Source: a virus. From it: 52,018 nucleotides of DNA. A program made the translations under genes and the position numbers. Below the pieces are notes generated by a model that was given only the letters and a program-made list of their open reading frames with translations, had not been told where the DNA came from and searched no databases. This document shows, piece after piece, positions 30,967 through 38,719 of the stretch (the stretch's first letter is position 1; the number at the start of each line of letters is the position of its first letter). The stretch spans positions 1 to 52,018 of the IMG/VR virus record IMGVR_UViG_3300044691_000304; one strand, 5' to 3'.

Positions 30967-31673
30967 AGGTCCTGATCTTTGCGACCACATGGGTCGACAC
31001 GCCGGAGCGCCGGAGGTTGATCCGGCAATGGGTCGAGCTACATACCGCGATCAACCCGGATTGTGATTTCATGCTGGTGGATTCGGCGTCGCCGCTTTTG
31101 GGTTTACCACCAAGCTTCGAACGCGCGACGCCGTATTGTTCGCACCATCAGGCCCGGCGGCTGGTTTCCTTTCTTGAAAATATCGGCCATCTTTCGCACA
31201 GCGGGAGGGATGGCTGGGGCCGGGCGTTCTGCCATGGCCTCATGGCTGCGATCGAGGATCGTTACGATTACGTGGTCCATATCGAGGGCGACAGCCTGTT
31301 CCGCCTTCCCGTGATGCCGATCGTCGAGCAGATGGCGCTTGGCGAGATCGATGTCACCTCAGTGCCGATCGGCTACGGCGAAGCGCAGCGGTCTACTTGG
31401 GTCGAAACCGGGCTCATGTTCTTCAGCGTTGACTATCTGCGCGAAAGCAATTTTATCGCCGGTTATGATTGGCCGAACCGGACTGCGAGGCCGCAGCCGG
31501 AAATCGTCATTCGCAAGATGCTCGGCAATGATCTAGTGATGCTGCCGATCAAAGCGGAGCGCAGCGACAAGGGCGAGATCACGGTCGACAACGTCACCGA
31601 ATACGACTGGATCACGCATTGCAAGCCTGAAGTTTATGATCGATTTGCGGCGCTAGAACATGCCGTGTCTTGA
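30963..31673 (+). CDS. GT-A-like glycosyltransferase candidate
   Basis: The 236-residue protein starts MKVLIFATTWVDTPERRRLIRQWVELH, as in GT-A nucleotide-sugar domains. It carries YDYVVHIEGDSLFRLP near 100-115, where EGDS may stand in for the metal-binding DxD. The later WVETGLMFFSVDYLRESNF and the closing VTEYDWITHCKP supply possible acceptor-site residues. It overlaps both neighbours (ATGA before, 14 bases after). I cannot name the GT family; a role with the preceding GT9-like enzyme is inferred from coupling. Confidence 0.5.
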   Translation: MKVLIFATTWVDTPERRRLIRQWVELHTAINPDCDFMLVDSASPLLGLPPSFERATPYCSHHQARRLVSFLENIGHLSHSGRDGWGRAFCHGLMAAIEDRYDYVVHIEGDSLFRLPVMPIVEQMALGEIDVTSVPIGYGEAQRSTWVETGLMFFSVDYLRESNFIAGYDWPNRTARPQPEIVIRKMLGNDLVMLPIKAERSDKGEITVDNVTEYDWITHCKPEVYDRFAALEHAVS

Positions 31674-32520
31674 AATAACGACGATGGTAGGATGTCCCAT
31701 GCGGTGCACGTTCTGCCCGCAGGACAAGCTGAGCGCCAATTACACGGATGAACTTCGCCATCTGACGCTGGACAATTTCAAGACGATCCTGGCGAAGGTG
31801 CCAAAATACGTTCGGATTGATTTCTCGGGAATGTCGGAGCCGTGGGCCAACCGTTTTGCAACGGGCATGCTCGATCACACTCTAAGCGAAGGTTATAGCG
31901 TCGCCGTCTATACGACGCTGCAGGGCATGCGGGACCCTGATCGCGTTATCGAACTGTTGTTTCGTCATATGGAGCAGGTCGAACATATCGTCGTCCATCT
32001 TCCGGACGTGAACGGCAACATGCGAGGATTCAGAGATAGCGATGGATATCGAGCGGCGCTGACTGCATTCGAACGGGCTCGCGATAACGGCCAATTGAGA
32101 GCGCTATCATTCATGACGATGGATGATGCCGGCCGGTCTCTGGACGATATCGCGACGCCTACTGATCTTGTCTGGAGTGCGCTGACCCGCGCGGGCAATG
32201 TTTCCGTGGAAGGGCAATCGATTGAAGAGAGTCCGTCTCACCGAACGCCGGTCTTGTGCAGCTATACGCCGTTCTACGATCAGAATGTTCTTCTCCCGAA
32301 CGGCGATGTTGTTCTGTGCTGCATGGATTATTCGATCAAACACAAGATCGGAAACTTGTTGAGCGGTGATTATTTCTCGCTGTTTTCCGGCAGTGGCATC
32401 AACGATCTACGCACCGAGAACATGAAGTTTTCCGATAAATCGATCTGCCGCAAATGTTCGCGCGCGACCGCTCTGGATATTATGGAAGATGCAAAGCAGC
32501 ACTGGCGCTGGCCGCAATGA
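31660..32520 (+). CDS. Radical SAM enzyme with SPASM-like C-terminus
   Basis: The 286-residue protein has the radical SAM cluster motif CPMRCTFC (Cys12, Cys16, Cys19). A radical SAM barrel follows, and after it comes a C-terminal SPASM-like region with cysteines in CSYTPFYDQNVLLPNGDVVLCCMDYS (about 210-236) and SICRKCSRA near 265-273. These would hold auxiliary iron-sulfur clusters. Such enzymes modify peptides or sugars (epimerisation, dehydrogenation, cross-linking). Between glycosyltransferases and methyltransferases, modification of a sugar or sugar-bearing protein is the likeliest role. There is no small precursor-peptide gene beside it. Confidence 0.75.
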   Translation: MPCLEITTMVGCPMRCTFCPQDKLSANYTDELRHLTLDNFKTILAKVPKYVRIDFSGMSEPWANRFATGMLDHTLSEGYSVAVYTTLQGMRDPDRVIELLFRHMEQVEHIVVHLPDVNGNMRGFRDSDGYRAALTAFERARDNGQLRALSFMTMDDAGRSLDDIATPTDLVWSALTRAGNVSVEGQSIEESPSHRTPVLCSYTPFYDQNVLLPNGDVVLCCMDYSIKHKIGNLLSGDYFSLFSGSGINDLRTENMKFSDKSICRKCSRATALDIMEDAKQHWRWPQ

Positions 32521-33167
32521 CGGATCATCCGCATCAATGGTACGGGTCTAGCACCTACGCGCAGCACGGCGATGATCTCGCGATCATCAACATCTTCGGA
32601 CGCATGGGACTTTCCAAGCCTAGCTATCTGGATATCGGTGCTCACCATCCGTTCGATCTTTCCAACACGGCGCTGCTCTACGCGCGCGGATCACGCGGCA
32701 TCAACGTGGAGGCCAACCCGGCCCTGATGGCAGCGTTTGAGAAAGACCGGCCCGAAGATAAAAACGTCTGCCTCGCGGTCGGGCCGCAGTCCGGCTCGGC
32801 AAAGCTATTCCGCATCAACAAAACATCCGGCTGCAATTCGCTGCTGCCGATCGAAGGCCACGGTGCGCTACTGGATGCGATCGATGTTCCCGTGATGACG
32901 GCGGACGAGATTGTAAGCATCTATGCCGATGGATGCTGGCCTGATCTTTTGACGCTGGACGCGGAGGGAATGGACTTCAGCATTCTTGCCAGCATCGATT
33001 ATTCTGGTAGATGTCCCAAGGTGATCTGTGCGGAGGCCAATTCTCCGGCCGGTGACGCGGGAAACGATATCCGGGCGCTGATGACGGAGCGCGGTTATTT
33101 CCTTCATTCGTGGTGCGGCAGCAACATGCTGTTCGTCCGCGCCGAGTTGAAAGATTGGCTGTACTGA
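32517..33167 (+). CDS. FkbM-family methyltransferase
   Basis: From the ATG at 32517 (ATGA overlap) it encodes 216 residues: SYLDIGAHHPFDLSNTALLYARGSRGINVEANP (SAM site with the acidic strand end), PVMTADEIVSIY, DLLTLDAEGMDFSIL and KVICAEAN. That is the FkbM pattern. FkbM enzymes O-methylate sugars and natural products. In this cassette it would methylate a glycan, which can hide or alter phage or host surface structures. Confidence 0.75.
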   Translation: MTDHPHQWYGSSTYAQHGDDLAIINIFGRMGLSKPSYLDIGAHHPFDLSNTALLYARGSRGINVEANPALMAAFEKDRPEDKNVCLAVGPQSGSAKLFRINKTSGCNSLLPIEGHGALLDAIDVPVMTADEIVSIYADGCWPDLLTLDAEGMDFSILASIDYSGRCPKVICAEANSPAGDAGNDIRALMTERGYFLHSWCGSNMLFVRAELKDWLY

Positions 33168-33694
33168 TGATCGGTCTCAATTTCGGCTGCGGAACGAACC
33201 GGCTTGAGGGCTGGCAGAATTTCGACGCCGAGATCAATATCGAAAAGCCGCTGCCGTTTCCGAATCACCATGCCGACTTCATCATGGCCGAACACGTCGT
33301 TGAGCATATCGATTATTATTCGGCGATCCGGTTCTTCAGAGAAGTCTTGATCGTCCTGAAATCCGGCGGCGTGTTTCGCATCATCGTTCCGTCGATCGAG
33401 CAAATTCAGAACTGCAATGATCCGGATTATTACAAGTTCGCCAGCAAATGGGGTCCGAGCGCGGATGCCCGCGGCGCGATGTTTGCGATCCTCTACGCGC
33501 ACGGCCACAAGACAGCGTGGACCGCATCGCTCATGGCGTCGACATTGTTCTATGTCGGCTTCGACCAAGTCCGGCAACGTGATCTGCATCTGTCTGACCA
33601 CTCGGAACTGTGCGACGTCGAAGGCCATCACAAGGTGATCGGAGAGAAGTTCAACGCGATCGAAAGCCTCGTTTTCGAAGCGACCAAATCCTAA
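33167..33694 (+). CDS. SAM-dependent methyltransferase (type 11-like)
   Basis: From the ATG at 33167 (TGATG overlap) it encodes 175 residues. MIGLNFGCGTNRLEGWQNFDAEIN is motif I of class I methyltransferases. ADFIMAEHVVEHI is the post-motif typical of predicted methyltransferases beside glycosyltransferases, and VLKSGGVFRIIVPSIEQI is the later strand. Second methyltransferase of the cassette and its last gene. Confidence 0.7.
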   Translation: MIGLNFGCGTNRLEGWQNFDAEINIEKPLPFPNHHADFIMAEHVVEHIDYYSAIRFFREVLIVLKSGGVFRIIVPSIEQIQNCNDPDYYKFASKWGPSADARGAMFAILYAHGHKTAWTASLMASTLFYVGFDQVRQRDLHLSDHSELCDVEGHHKVIGEKFNAIESLVFEATKS

Positions 33695-33739
33695 CCAGAT
33701 TTTGATCTACATTTTTAAACTTCCTCTCCCTTCCAAAAG

Positions 33740-33766
33740 CTATCACCCCAACCCCACAGTGAGCAA
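33740..33766 (+). repeat. Imperfect direct repeat, right border of the glycan cassette
   Basis: Second copy of the 27-base element at 29989-30015 (22/27 identical), 33 bases before the endolysin-like gene. Confidence 0.4.
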
Positions 33767-33798
33767 TACGGCCAATCGCCTTTTGGCGAGGAGAAACT

Positions 33799-34470
33799 AT
33801 GGAACCAGCATCAATTCGATACAAAAATCCGGGCGCAATGTGGGGGAATGCCCTTGCAATCAAGTGGGGAGCATCCAAACAAGCCGTGGTACTTCACGAC
33901 GGCAAGGGGCAGGGCAATAACATTGCAGTTTTCCCCACCTATGTGCAGGGCATCTGCGCCCAGATGGACCTTTGGCGGACCTCCGCGAACTACAAGAACA
34001 AGCGTTTCGCCGACGCTATCGCAATCTGGTGCGGCCACAACTCGATTGAAAGCTACATCAGCTTCGTAACTTCCCGAGTTCCGGGAATGACCCGCGATAC
34101 CGTCATGAATGACGCGTTCTGGCGCGGCTCTATGGCTATTGGCTTCCTGAAAGCGCAGGCCGGCCATGAAGCTGGAAAGACATATCCGGCCCCCGACGAA
34201 GATTGGACAGCCGCTCAGAAGCGCGTCCTCTCGGGTGTCCCAACGCCGAACACCGTGAAGAAAGCTAGCACCTCAACTGGGGCGGTTGTCCCGGTCGTGA
34301 TCGCCGCACATCAGTCCGGGATCAGCCTTCCGATCGCATTGGCTATCGGGCTCGGCCTCGCGCTCGTTGTCTTCCTCGTCTGGAAGTTCAAGTCAAAGCC
34401 TGCGGCAACGCAAGCGATCGAAGATACCCCGCATCCAGCCCTTGTTGCACCTGTGGAGCAGCCCAAATGA
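33799..34470 (+). CDS. Endolysin-like (structural protein P5-like) protein with C-terminal membrane anchor
   Basis: The 223-residue protein begins EPASIRYKNPGAMWGNALAIKWGASK and continues with GKGQGNNIAVFPTYVQGICAQMDLWR, AIAIWCGHNS and YISFVTSRVPGMTRDTV. I associate this domain with P5-like virion/endolysin proteins of rhizobial phages and assume muramidase activity, though the catalytic residue is not certain. Residues 178-200 form a membrane span (ISLPIALAIGLGLALVVFLVW) followed by a basic and Pro-rich tail, so it is anchored at the inner membrane. GAGGAGAAAC precedes the ATG, with a CGCC-TTTT-GGCG hairpin just upstream. First gene of the lysis and membrane cluster. Confidence 0.5.
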   Translation: MEPASIRYKNPGAMWGNALAIKWGASKQAVVLHDGKGQGNNIAVFPTYVQGICAQMDLWRTSANYKNKRFADAIAIWCGHNSIESYISFVTSRVPGMTRDTVMNDAFWRGSMAIGFLKAQAGHEAGKTYPAPDEDWTAAQKRVLSGVPTPNTVKKASTSTGAVVPVVIAAHQSGISLPIALAIGLGLALVVFLVWKFKSKPAATQAIEDTPHPALVAPVEQPK

Positions 34471-34829
34471 TTACTTTTCTTTTTCTTATTCTTCCCGGCC
34501 TCATCGCCGGATATTTTCTGTTCCTTCGCCCCGTACTTCATGCATTGCCGCAGTTCAAGAAGTTCTATGACGATGCTGATGGCTTCTGGGCGAAGGTCTC
34601 CGCACTGGCTGGCAACTCGCTCACTATCGCGTGGGGCTACTTCATGGCGGCGGTCGGCTTCCTCGGGACGTGGATTGAGCCGATTGGAAACATGCTCGGC
34701 GACCCCGACATCAAAACCCAGATCACCAATACGTTGCAGGCCAACCCGCAAGTGCTGGGCTATGTGCTGATGGGGATCTCTGCAATCACCATTGTAGCGC
34801 GGCTGCGCTCGATCACAAAGAGCTTCTGA
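34467..34829 (+). CDS. Membrane protein of the lysis cluster
   Basis: The 120-residue protein is coupled to the endolysin-like gene (ATGA). It starts with a hydrophobic helix (MITFLFLILPGLIAGYFLFLRPVL), has a central helix (NSLTIAWGYFMAAVGFLGTWI) and ends with a third (VLGYVLMGISAITIVARL). Three spans and a basic end are compatible with a holin or pinholin. Several proteins nearby look equally holin-like, so the real holin cannot be picked. Confidence 0.55.
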   Translation: MITFLFLILPGLIAGYFLFLRPVLHALPQFKKFYDDADGFWAKVSALAGNSLTIAWGYFMAAVGFLGTWIEPIGNMLGDPDIKTQITNTLQANPQVLGYVLMGISAITIVARLRSITKSF

Positions 34830-34830
34830 C

Positions 34831-35280
34831 ATGCTGTCCATCGTCATGGCGATTGCGCCGCTCTTGATCGGCAAGCTGGCCGATGCATTTTCCGCCTATG
34901 AGAAGAAGCAAATCTCACTCGCGGAATTGAACGCTAAGGTTTCCGAAGCATTGATGGACTGCTTTAGCGAGGTCATGAAATCGCAGTCCGATGCGTTGGC
35001 AAAGACGTTCGCCAGTTTCGGCCAGATCATGATCAATTCGCGCCTAGTCCGGATCGTTTGGGCAACCGTTGTTATTTCCCAGCTTGGCGTTCTGCTCTGG
35101 CTGCAAGTCGGAATCTCTGCGCTGCTCTACTATCACGGTGGACACTCATGGCCGTCTGCGGGCGCTACAGGCGATTGGGCGTATCTACTCGTTGCCGGGC
35201 TGCTTGGCCTTGGTCCCGTTGTGCTCAATTCAGGTCCCGGGAAAGTCAATTTGGACAGTCTCAAAAAGACGGTTGGGTGA
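34831..35280 (+). CDS. Membrane protein, 3TM holin-like
   Basis: The 149-residue protein has an N-terminal helix (LSIVMAIAPLLIGKLADAF), an amphipathic middle (LAELNAKVSEALMDCFSEVMKSQSDALAKTFASFGQIMINSRLVR) and two further spans. The amphipathic helix followed by IVWATVVISQLGVLLWLQV recalls the GTA-type 3TM holin family. It overlaps the next gene by one base. Confidence 0.5.
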   Translation: MLSIVMAIAPLLIGKLADAFSAYEKKQISLAELNAKVSEALMDCFSEVMKSQSDALAKTFASFGQIMINSRLVRIVWATVVISQLGVLLWLQVGISALLYYHGGHSWPSAGATGDWAYLLVAGLLGLGPVVLNSGPGKVNLDSLKKTVG

Positions 35281-35696
35281 TGACAAAAGGCGTCAACTAC
35301 TACGTAGAAGGGAGGGTATTTGAATGGGCCATGGGCCTGTCAATGTTCTTCGTCGGCATTCAATTTCTGATCTGGCCTGACACTATCGGCGGCAGCGCGT
35401 TCCAGCATTTAACAGCCGTGATGAGCCAGCAAACCTTGACATGGGTGCTGCTGTTCATCGGCTGGAGTCGATGCTCGGCGCTGATGTTGAACGGGCAGCG
35501 GTTGGCTGGCATCAAGTTCGGCCCTCATGCCCGCGCTGTGGGCAGCATTCTATCAGCCGTTATATGGGCGCAGTTTGTAATTGCGCTGATGCAGTTATCG
35601 ATCATCCAGGGCTATCCATCTCCGGGTATTCCGTTCTGGGCAACCTTCACGCTTGGCGAAATTTACGTTGCCTATACGACGGTGAAAAATGGATGA
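35280..35696 (+). CDS. Polytopic membrane protein
   Basis: From the ATG at 35280 (TGATG) it encodes 138 residues with four hydrophobic stretches, e.g. EWAMGLSMFFVGIQFLIWP, LTWVLLFIGWSRCSALML and VGSILSAVIWAQFVIALMQLSI. It is not a known holin. Its place inside the lysis cluster suggests membrane work at the end of infection. Confidence 0.55.
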   Translation: MTKGVNYYVEGRVFEWAMGLSMFFVGIQFLIWPDTIGGSAFQHLTAVMSQQTLTWVLLFIGWSRCSALMLNGQRLAGIKFGPHARAVGSILSAVIWAQFVIALMQLSIIQGYPSPGIPFWATFTLGEIYVAYTTVKNG

Positions 35697-35970
35697 AGTG
35701 ACAAAGGCGCTCGGGCCGTGGCCGATCTTGCAAATGGTTTTTGGGGTTGTCGTTCTAGGCCTCGGCGTGTGGTCAATCATGCGCGGGATCAAGGGCAAGG
35801 AGGATAAGTCCTCCGACGATGACAAGCGGGCGACATGGGAAGCCTATAACCAGTTGGGCAATATCGAAGAGAACACTTTCAAGATCGTCAAAGCCCAAGA
35901 GCAGATTGCATTAGCCGTCAATCGGCTGGTCGATGTGGTTTGGAATAACCGCAACATTCCGCCGCGGTAA
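35689..35970 (+). CDS. Single-span membrane protein with helical tail
   Basis: The 93-residue product has one membrane helix (ILQMVFGVVVLGLGVWSIMRGI, residues 13-34) and a charged helical region (DDDKRATWEAYNQLGNIEENTFKIVKAQEQIALAVNRLVDVVW). One span plus a periplasmic coiled coil is the layout of inner-membrane spanins (Rz). No matching outer-membrane lipoprotein with a lipobox was found, so this stays tentative. It overlaps the previous gene by eight bases. Confidence 0.5.
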   Translation: MDEVTKALGPWPILQMVFGVVVLGLGVWSIMRGIKGKEDKSSDDDKRATWEAYNQLGNIEENTFKIVKAQEQIALAVNRLVDVVWNNRNIPPR

Positions 35971-36023
35971 GGACATCACGGCGATTCCGCCGAGACGCAT
36001 CACGAATAAGAAGGAAAATCGCC

Positions 36024-36266
36024 ATGAGTGCAGGAGCGGTATTGCTAGGATTTCTCAACGTGGCGCTGACGTGCGCCATCATCATCTTTATCGCAGCCGT
36101 AATCGTTTGGGTGCTGCGATGGATGGGCGTTGCTATCGATGTCATGGTCTACAAGTGGGGCCAGATTATCGTTGGCCTGCTGTGCCTGATCGTCATCGTC
36201 GGATGGTTGCTGTCGCTGCTAGGAGGCGGCGTTGGCTATGCCCCTCACTTTCTCGGGCGATGGTAG
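36024..36266 (+). CDS. Two-span membrane protein, holin-like
   Basis: The 80-residue product has two strong spans (VLLGFLNVALTCAIIIFIAAVIVWVL and IIVGLLCLIVIVGWLLSLL) joined by a short loop, the layout of class II holins. A good GAAGG site lies upstream of the ATG. Length and topology fit a holin better than its larger neighbours. Confidence 0.5.
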   Translation: MSAGAVLLGFLNVALTCAIIIFIAAVIVWVLRWMGVAIDVMVYKWGQIIVGLLCLIVIVGWLLSLLGGGVGYAPHFLGRW

Positions 36267-36334
36267 ATCAACCAATATCGATCCTATGCCATCCCCAGAG
36301 CCCTTTAAGCCAGGGGTGTGCAAAGGATGTTGAA

Positions 36335-36697
36335 ATGAAATCATTCGGATTTTTCCGACACCAGAATCGAGAACCGTTTGCCGATGCCCCGGATTGGGCT
36401 CTCGAAATCGCCATCATGCTGGGCATCGTTATCGCAAACCAGGAGACTATCATGGCTACCCTCGCAGACGCACAGGCCGCGCAGGCCATCACCGACCAGA
36501 AGATTGCGACGATCGGCACCGACGTGCAGACGTTGCTTGCCAAGATCGCGGCTATTCCGACCGGCGGTCTTACTCCCGAACAGCAGGCCGCTATCGATGA
36601 TATCGCGGCGCATGCTGGCAAGATCAACGACGCGCTATCGGCGGTTGATACTTCCGTCAATCCGGCTGCAACACCTCCAGCCACTCCGGCGGCCTAA
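36335..36697 (+). CDS. Small helical protein before a terminator
   Basis: The ATG at 36335 (AAGGATGTTGAA upstream) gives 120 residues beginning MKSFGFFRHQNREPFADAPDWALEIAIMLGIVI. A long helical repeat region follows (ATLADAQAAQAITDQKIATIGTDVQTLLAKIAAIP), and the tail is Pro/Ala-rich. An internal ATG at 36452 would leave only the helical part. Proteins of this pattern are common small phage products without known function. A strong terminator follows directly. Confidence 0.55.
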   Translation: MKSFGFFRHQNREPFADAPDWALEIAIMLGIVIANQETIMATLADAQAAQAITDQKIATIGTDVQTLLAKIAAIPTGGLTPEQQAAIDDIAAHAGKINDALSAVDTSVNPAATPPATPAA

Positions 36698-36703
36698 GCG
36701 CTA

Positions 36704-36736
36704 CCGGGCGCATCACCCGCCCGGCTTTCCTTTTTC
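36704..36736 (+). terminator. Rho-independent terminator
   Basis: CCGGGCG and CGCCCGG pair around a seven-base loop and are followed by CTTTCCTTTTTC. It lies seven bases after the stop of the 120-residue gene and probably ends the main late and lysis transcript. Confidence 0.8.
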
Positions 36737-36758
36737 ATCACCATTATGGAATTCATCA

Positions 36759-37277
36759 ATGCTCCGCATCATGATTGCGGCGACGGTGCTTTGCGCGCTG
36801 ACCGCCAATGCTGAAGCTCGCCAGCATCACAGGGCCACTTATCTGGCCGATCCCGGCTGCAATGTCACAATGCCATGCGAGGGCGTGGCACCATCTCCCC
36901 GTGGCGAGATGATCGCCATGCATATGGGCTTCGGGGCGGCCCAGAAGATCTACACGCCACGGCACGTTTCGGACGGCTCCATTGTCAGCCATCCCGCCGG
37001 ATGCCCCTCACGGGCCTTCTGTGGTTGCGGGGCGGCCGTTCGGGTATTCGGCTCGCCAGTCCGGTCTCTTTGGCTTGCGGCCAACTGGTTCCGGTTTCCC
37101 CGGGCCGCGCCGGGCGCTGGCATGGTCGCGGTGCGGCGGCATCATGTCTTCGTGCTGGAGGCTAATTTGGGCGGCGGTCTTTGGCAGGTTTTTGACGCCA
37201 ATTCGGGCCGGGGCTTGACCCGCATTCATGCCCGGTCGCTTGCCGGATATACCATCGTCAATCCGCGGGCTGGTTGA
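36759..37277 (+). CDS. Secreted CHAP/NlpC-like hydrolase candidate
   Basis: From the ATG at 36759 it encodes 172 residues with a signal peptide (MLRIMIAATVLCALTANAEA). The mature part contains CPSRAFCGCGAAVRVFG near residues 88-104, LAANWFRFPRAAPGAGMVAVRRHHVFVLEA near 111-140 and VFDANSG near 148-154. The order Cys, Val-Arg-His-His, Asn is like the Cys-His-Asn triad of CHAP or NlpC/P60 peptidases, but this is pattern reading only. A secreted cell-wall hydrolase just after the lysis genes would make sense. Confidence 0.45.
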   Translation: MLRIMIAATVLCALTANAEARQHHRATYLADPGCNVTMPCEGVAPSPRGEMIAMHMGFGAAQKIYTPRHVSDGSIVSHPAGCPSRAFCGCGAAVRVFGSPVRSLWLAANWFRFPRAAPGAGMVAVRRHHVFVLEANLGGGLWQVFDANSGRGLTRIHARSLAGYTIVNPRAG

Positions 37278-37360
37278 TGATACCGATCAGAGGATGGATC
37301 GTTGTCGCGGTCTGGACAATCGCGCTAATCGCGTTCGGATTCCCAGGCGCGAGCGCATGA
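37277..37360 (+). CDS. 27-residue hydrophobic peptide
   Basis: A TGATG overlap links this frame to the previous gene. The peptide starts MIPIRGWIVVAVWTIALIAFG and ends in ASA, so it is a single span or a bare signal sequence. Existence rests on coupling and composition. Confidence 0.4.
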   Translation: MIPIRGWIVVAVWTIALIAFGFPGASA

Positions 37361-37488
37361 TGAGGGACAGTTCGCGGGGCTTTAAACACTCGCTCAGCGC
37401 ATAATTTCGTCAGGACCGGGTTTACCCAGTGTTTCCCGGAGCAGCCTTGGGGCGCGCCTAATTCAATCTACTGGGCCAAGGAAATCAA

Positions 37489-38325
37489 ATGCTGATCCGT
37501 CAAGGCACTAATCAAGCGTTCGGGTTTCCGATTGCCGGACCGCAAGCGCAGCCCGTCGTATCGGATGGAGGAGGCGGCGGGGCCTATGTAGCGAAGGCGG
37601 TGCATTTCGAATCCGGCACTTTCCTGAACACGGATAGTCTTGTGGCTGGAGCCGACAGCCAGTTTGAGTCTGCGTCATTTTTCTTCAAGACGACGACTGC
37701 AGACACTTACTCGACGATCTACCAGAACGCAGGGGCTGTCAGTTCCTATAGCTGTTTGATCACTCCGGCCAGTGGGGGTAACCAACCGGGTTTCTTCGTC
37801 GATATGGTGGACGCGACCGATACCAACACGATGTCTAACCAAACGCTCGGGTCGCCAGCGGGGATACCAATCACGGATGGCAACTGGCACTCGTGCGTCC
37901 TCTCTGGTCAGTCGAACTTAGACGCTGGATCGAAGGTATTTAGGGTATACATCGACAACGTGGACATCGGAGTGAACTATGACGATATCCACTTGTCATT
38001 CGTGATGACCAATAATGGTGTGCAGTTCACGATTGGTGATGACACCTTCGGTGATTTTTTCATAGGCGATTTGTGCGACCTGCGCATCGACGACAAGACG
38101 TGGCTTGCTGGCGGCGACATTCCGGAGGCGACGCGCAGGCTGCTGGTGACCGCAGATAACAAGCCGGTTGACCCGGCGACGGCTACAGCTACGCTGGGCA
38201 CTCCGCTGATGCTGTTCTCCGCTTCTGGCGGCGACGCCTTGACGTTCGCCACCAACAAAGGCACTGGTGGCGCGTTCACTCTCACCGGCACGCTGACCGA
38301 CGCCACCACAAGCCCGAGTGATTGA
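37489..38325 (+). CDS. LamG/concanavalin-like adhesin
   Basis: The 278-residue protein has a Gly-rich segment (GGGGGAYVAK) followed by a LamG-like domain: AVHFESGTFLNTDSLVAGADSQFESASFFFKTT, ITDGNWHSCVLSG, KVFRVYIDNVDIG and GDDTFGDFFIGDLCDLRI. The NWHSC/VYIDNV pair is the domain hallmark. It probably binds glycans on the host surface as part of the tail or as a virion decoration. It has an AAGGAAATCAA ribosome site and a 128-base gap before it, separate from the lysis block. Confidence 0.65.
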   Translation: MLIRQGTNQAFGFPIAGPQAQPVVSDGGGGGAYVAKAVHFESGTFLNTDSLVAGADSQFESASFFFKTTTADTYSTIYQNAGAVSSYSCLITPASGGNQPGFFVDMVDATDTNTMSNQTLGSPAGIPITDGNWHSCVLSGQSNLDAGSKVFRVYIDNVDIGVNYDDIHLSFVMTNNGVQFTIGDDTFGDFFIGDLCDLRIDDKTWLAGGDIPEATRRLLVTADNKPVDPATATATLGTPLMLFSASGGDALTFATNKGTGGAFTLTGTLTDATTSPSD

Positions 38326-38327
38326 CT

Positions 38328-38702
38328 GTGACCGATGCCCGCATCACGCGGCTAGAGGATCGTGTCCGGGAATTGCAAATCATCCTTGGGACCGACGATT
38401 CAATAAGCGACGCCTATCGATCGCTGGGGTTGTCAAAGACGCATTGCGCGGTTCTTGGCTTCCTGATGAAGCGGGATGTTGCGCCGAGAGAGCAGATATA
38501 CACCGTTCTCTATGGAGCGAGGCCCAGCAACCGACAGCCGGATATCAAGACGATTGACGCACACATCTGTTACATTCGACGCGCACTTACGCCGATCGGC
38601 GTCGGGATCGTTACAGTCTTTGGGTCTGGCTGGAAGATGATGCCGGCGGACAAGATCAAGCTGAAGAACTGGCTTGCGGGAATCACATCAGCGACCACCT
38701 AA
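38328..38702 (+). CDS. Stand-alone OmpR-type winged-helix DNA-binding protein
   Basis: I start at the GTG at 38328 (124 residues); a TTG at 38322 is possible. An N-terminal short coiled coil (RITRLEDRVRELQIIL) is followed by a Trans_reg_C winged helix: LSKTHCAVLGFLMKRDVAPREQIYTVLYG, KTIDAHICYIRRALTPIGVGIVTVFGSGWKM. The IDAHICYIRRAL recognition helix and the GSGWKM wing are clear. No receiver domain is present. A regulator between tail-adhesin genes is unusual; it may control late or lysogenic adhesin expression, or host genes. Confidence 0.75.
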   Translation: MTDARITRLEDRVRELQIILGTDDSISDAYRSLGLSKTHCAVLGFLMKRDVAPREQIYTVLYGARPSNRQPDIKTIDAHICYIRRALTPIGVGIVTVFGSGWKMMPADKIKLKNWLAGITSATT

Positions 38703-38719
38703 ACACAAGGATATAACCA

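Noticed and set aside
30064-33694. RiPP biosynthesis cluster because of the radical SAM/SPASM enzyme
   Set aside because: No small precursor gene, peptidase or transporter is present; neighbours are sugar and methyl transferases.
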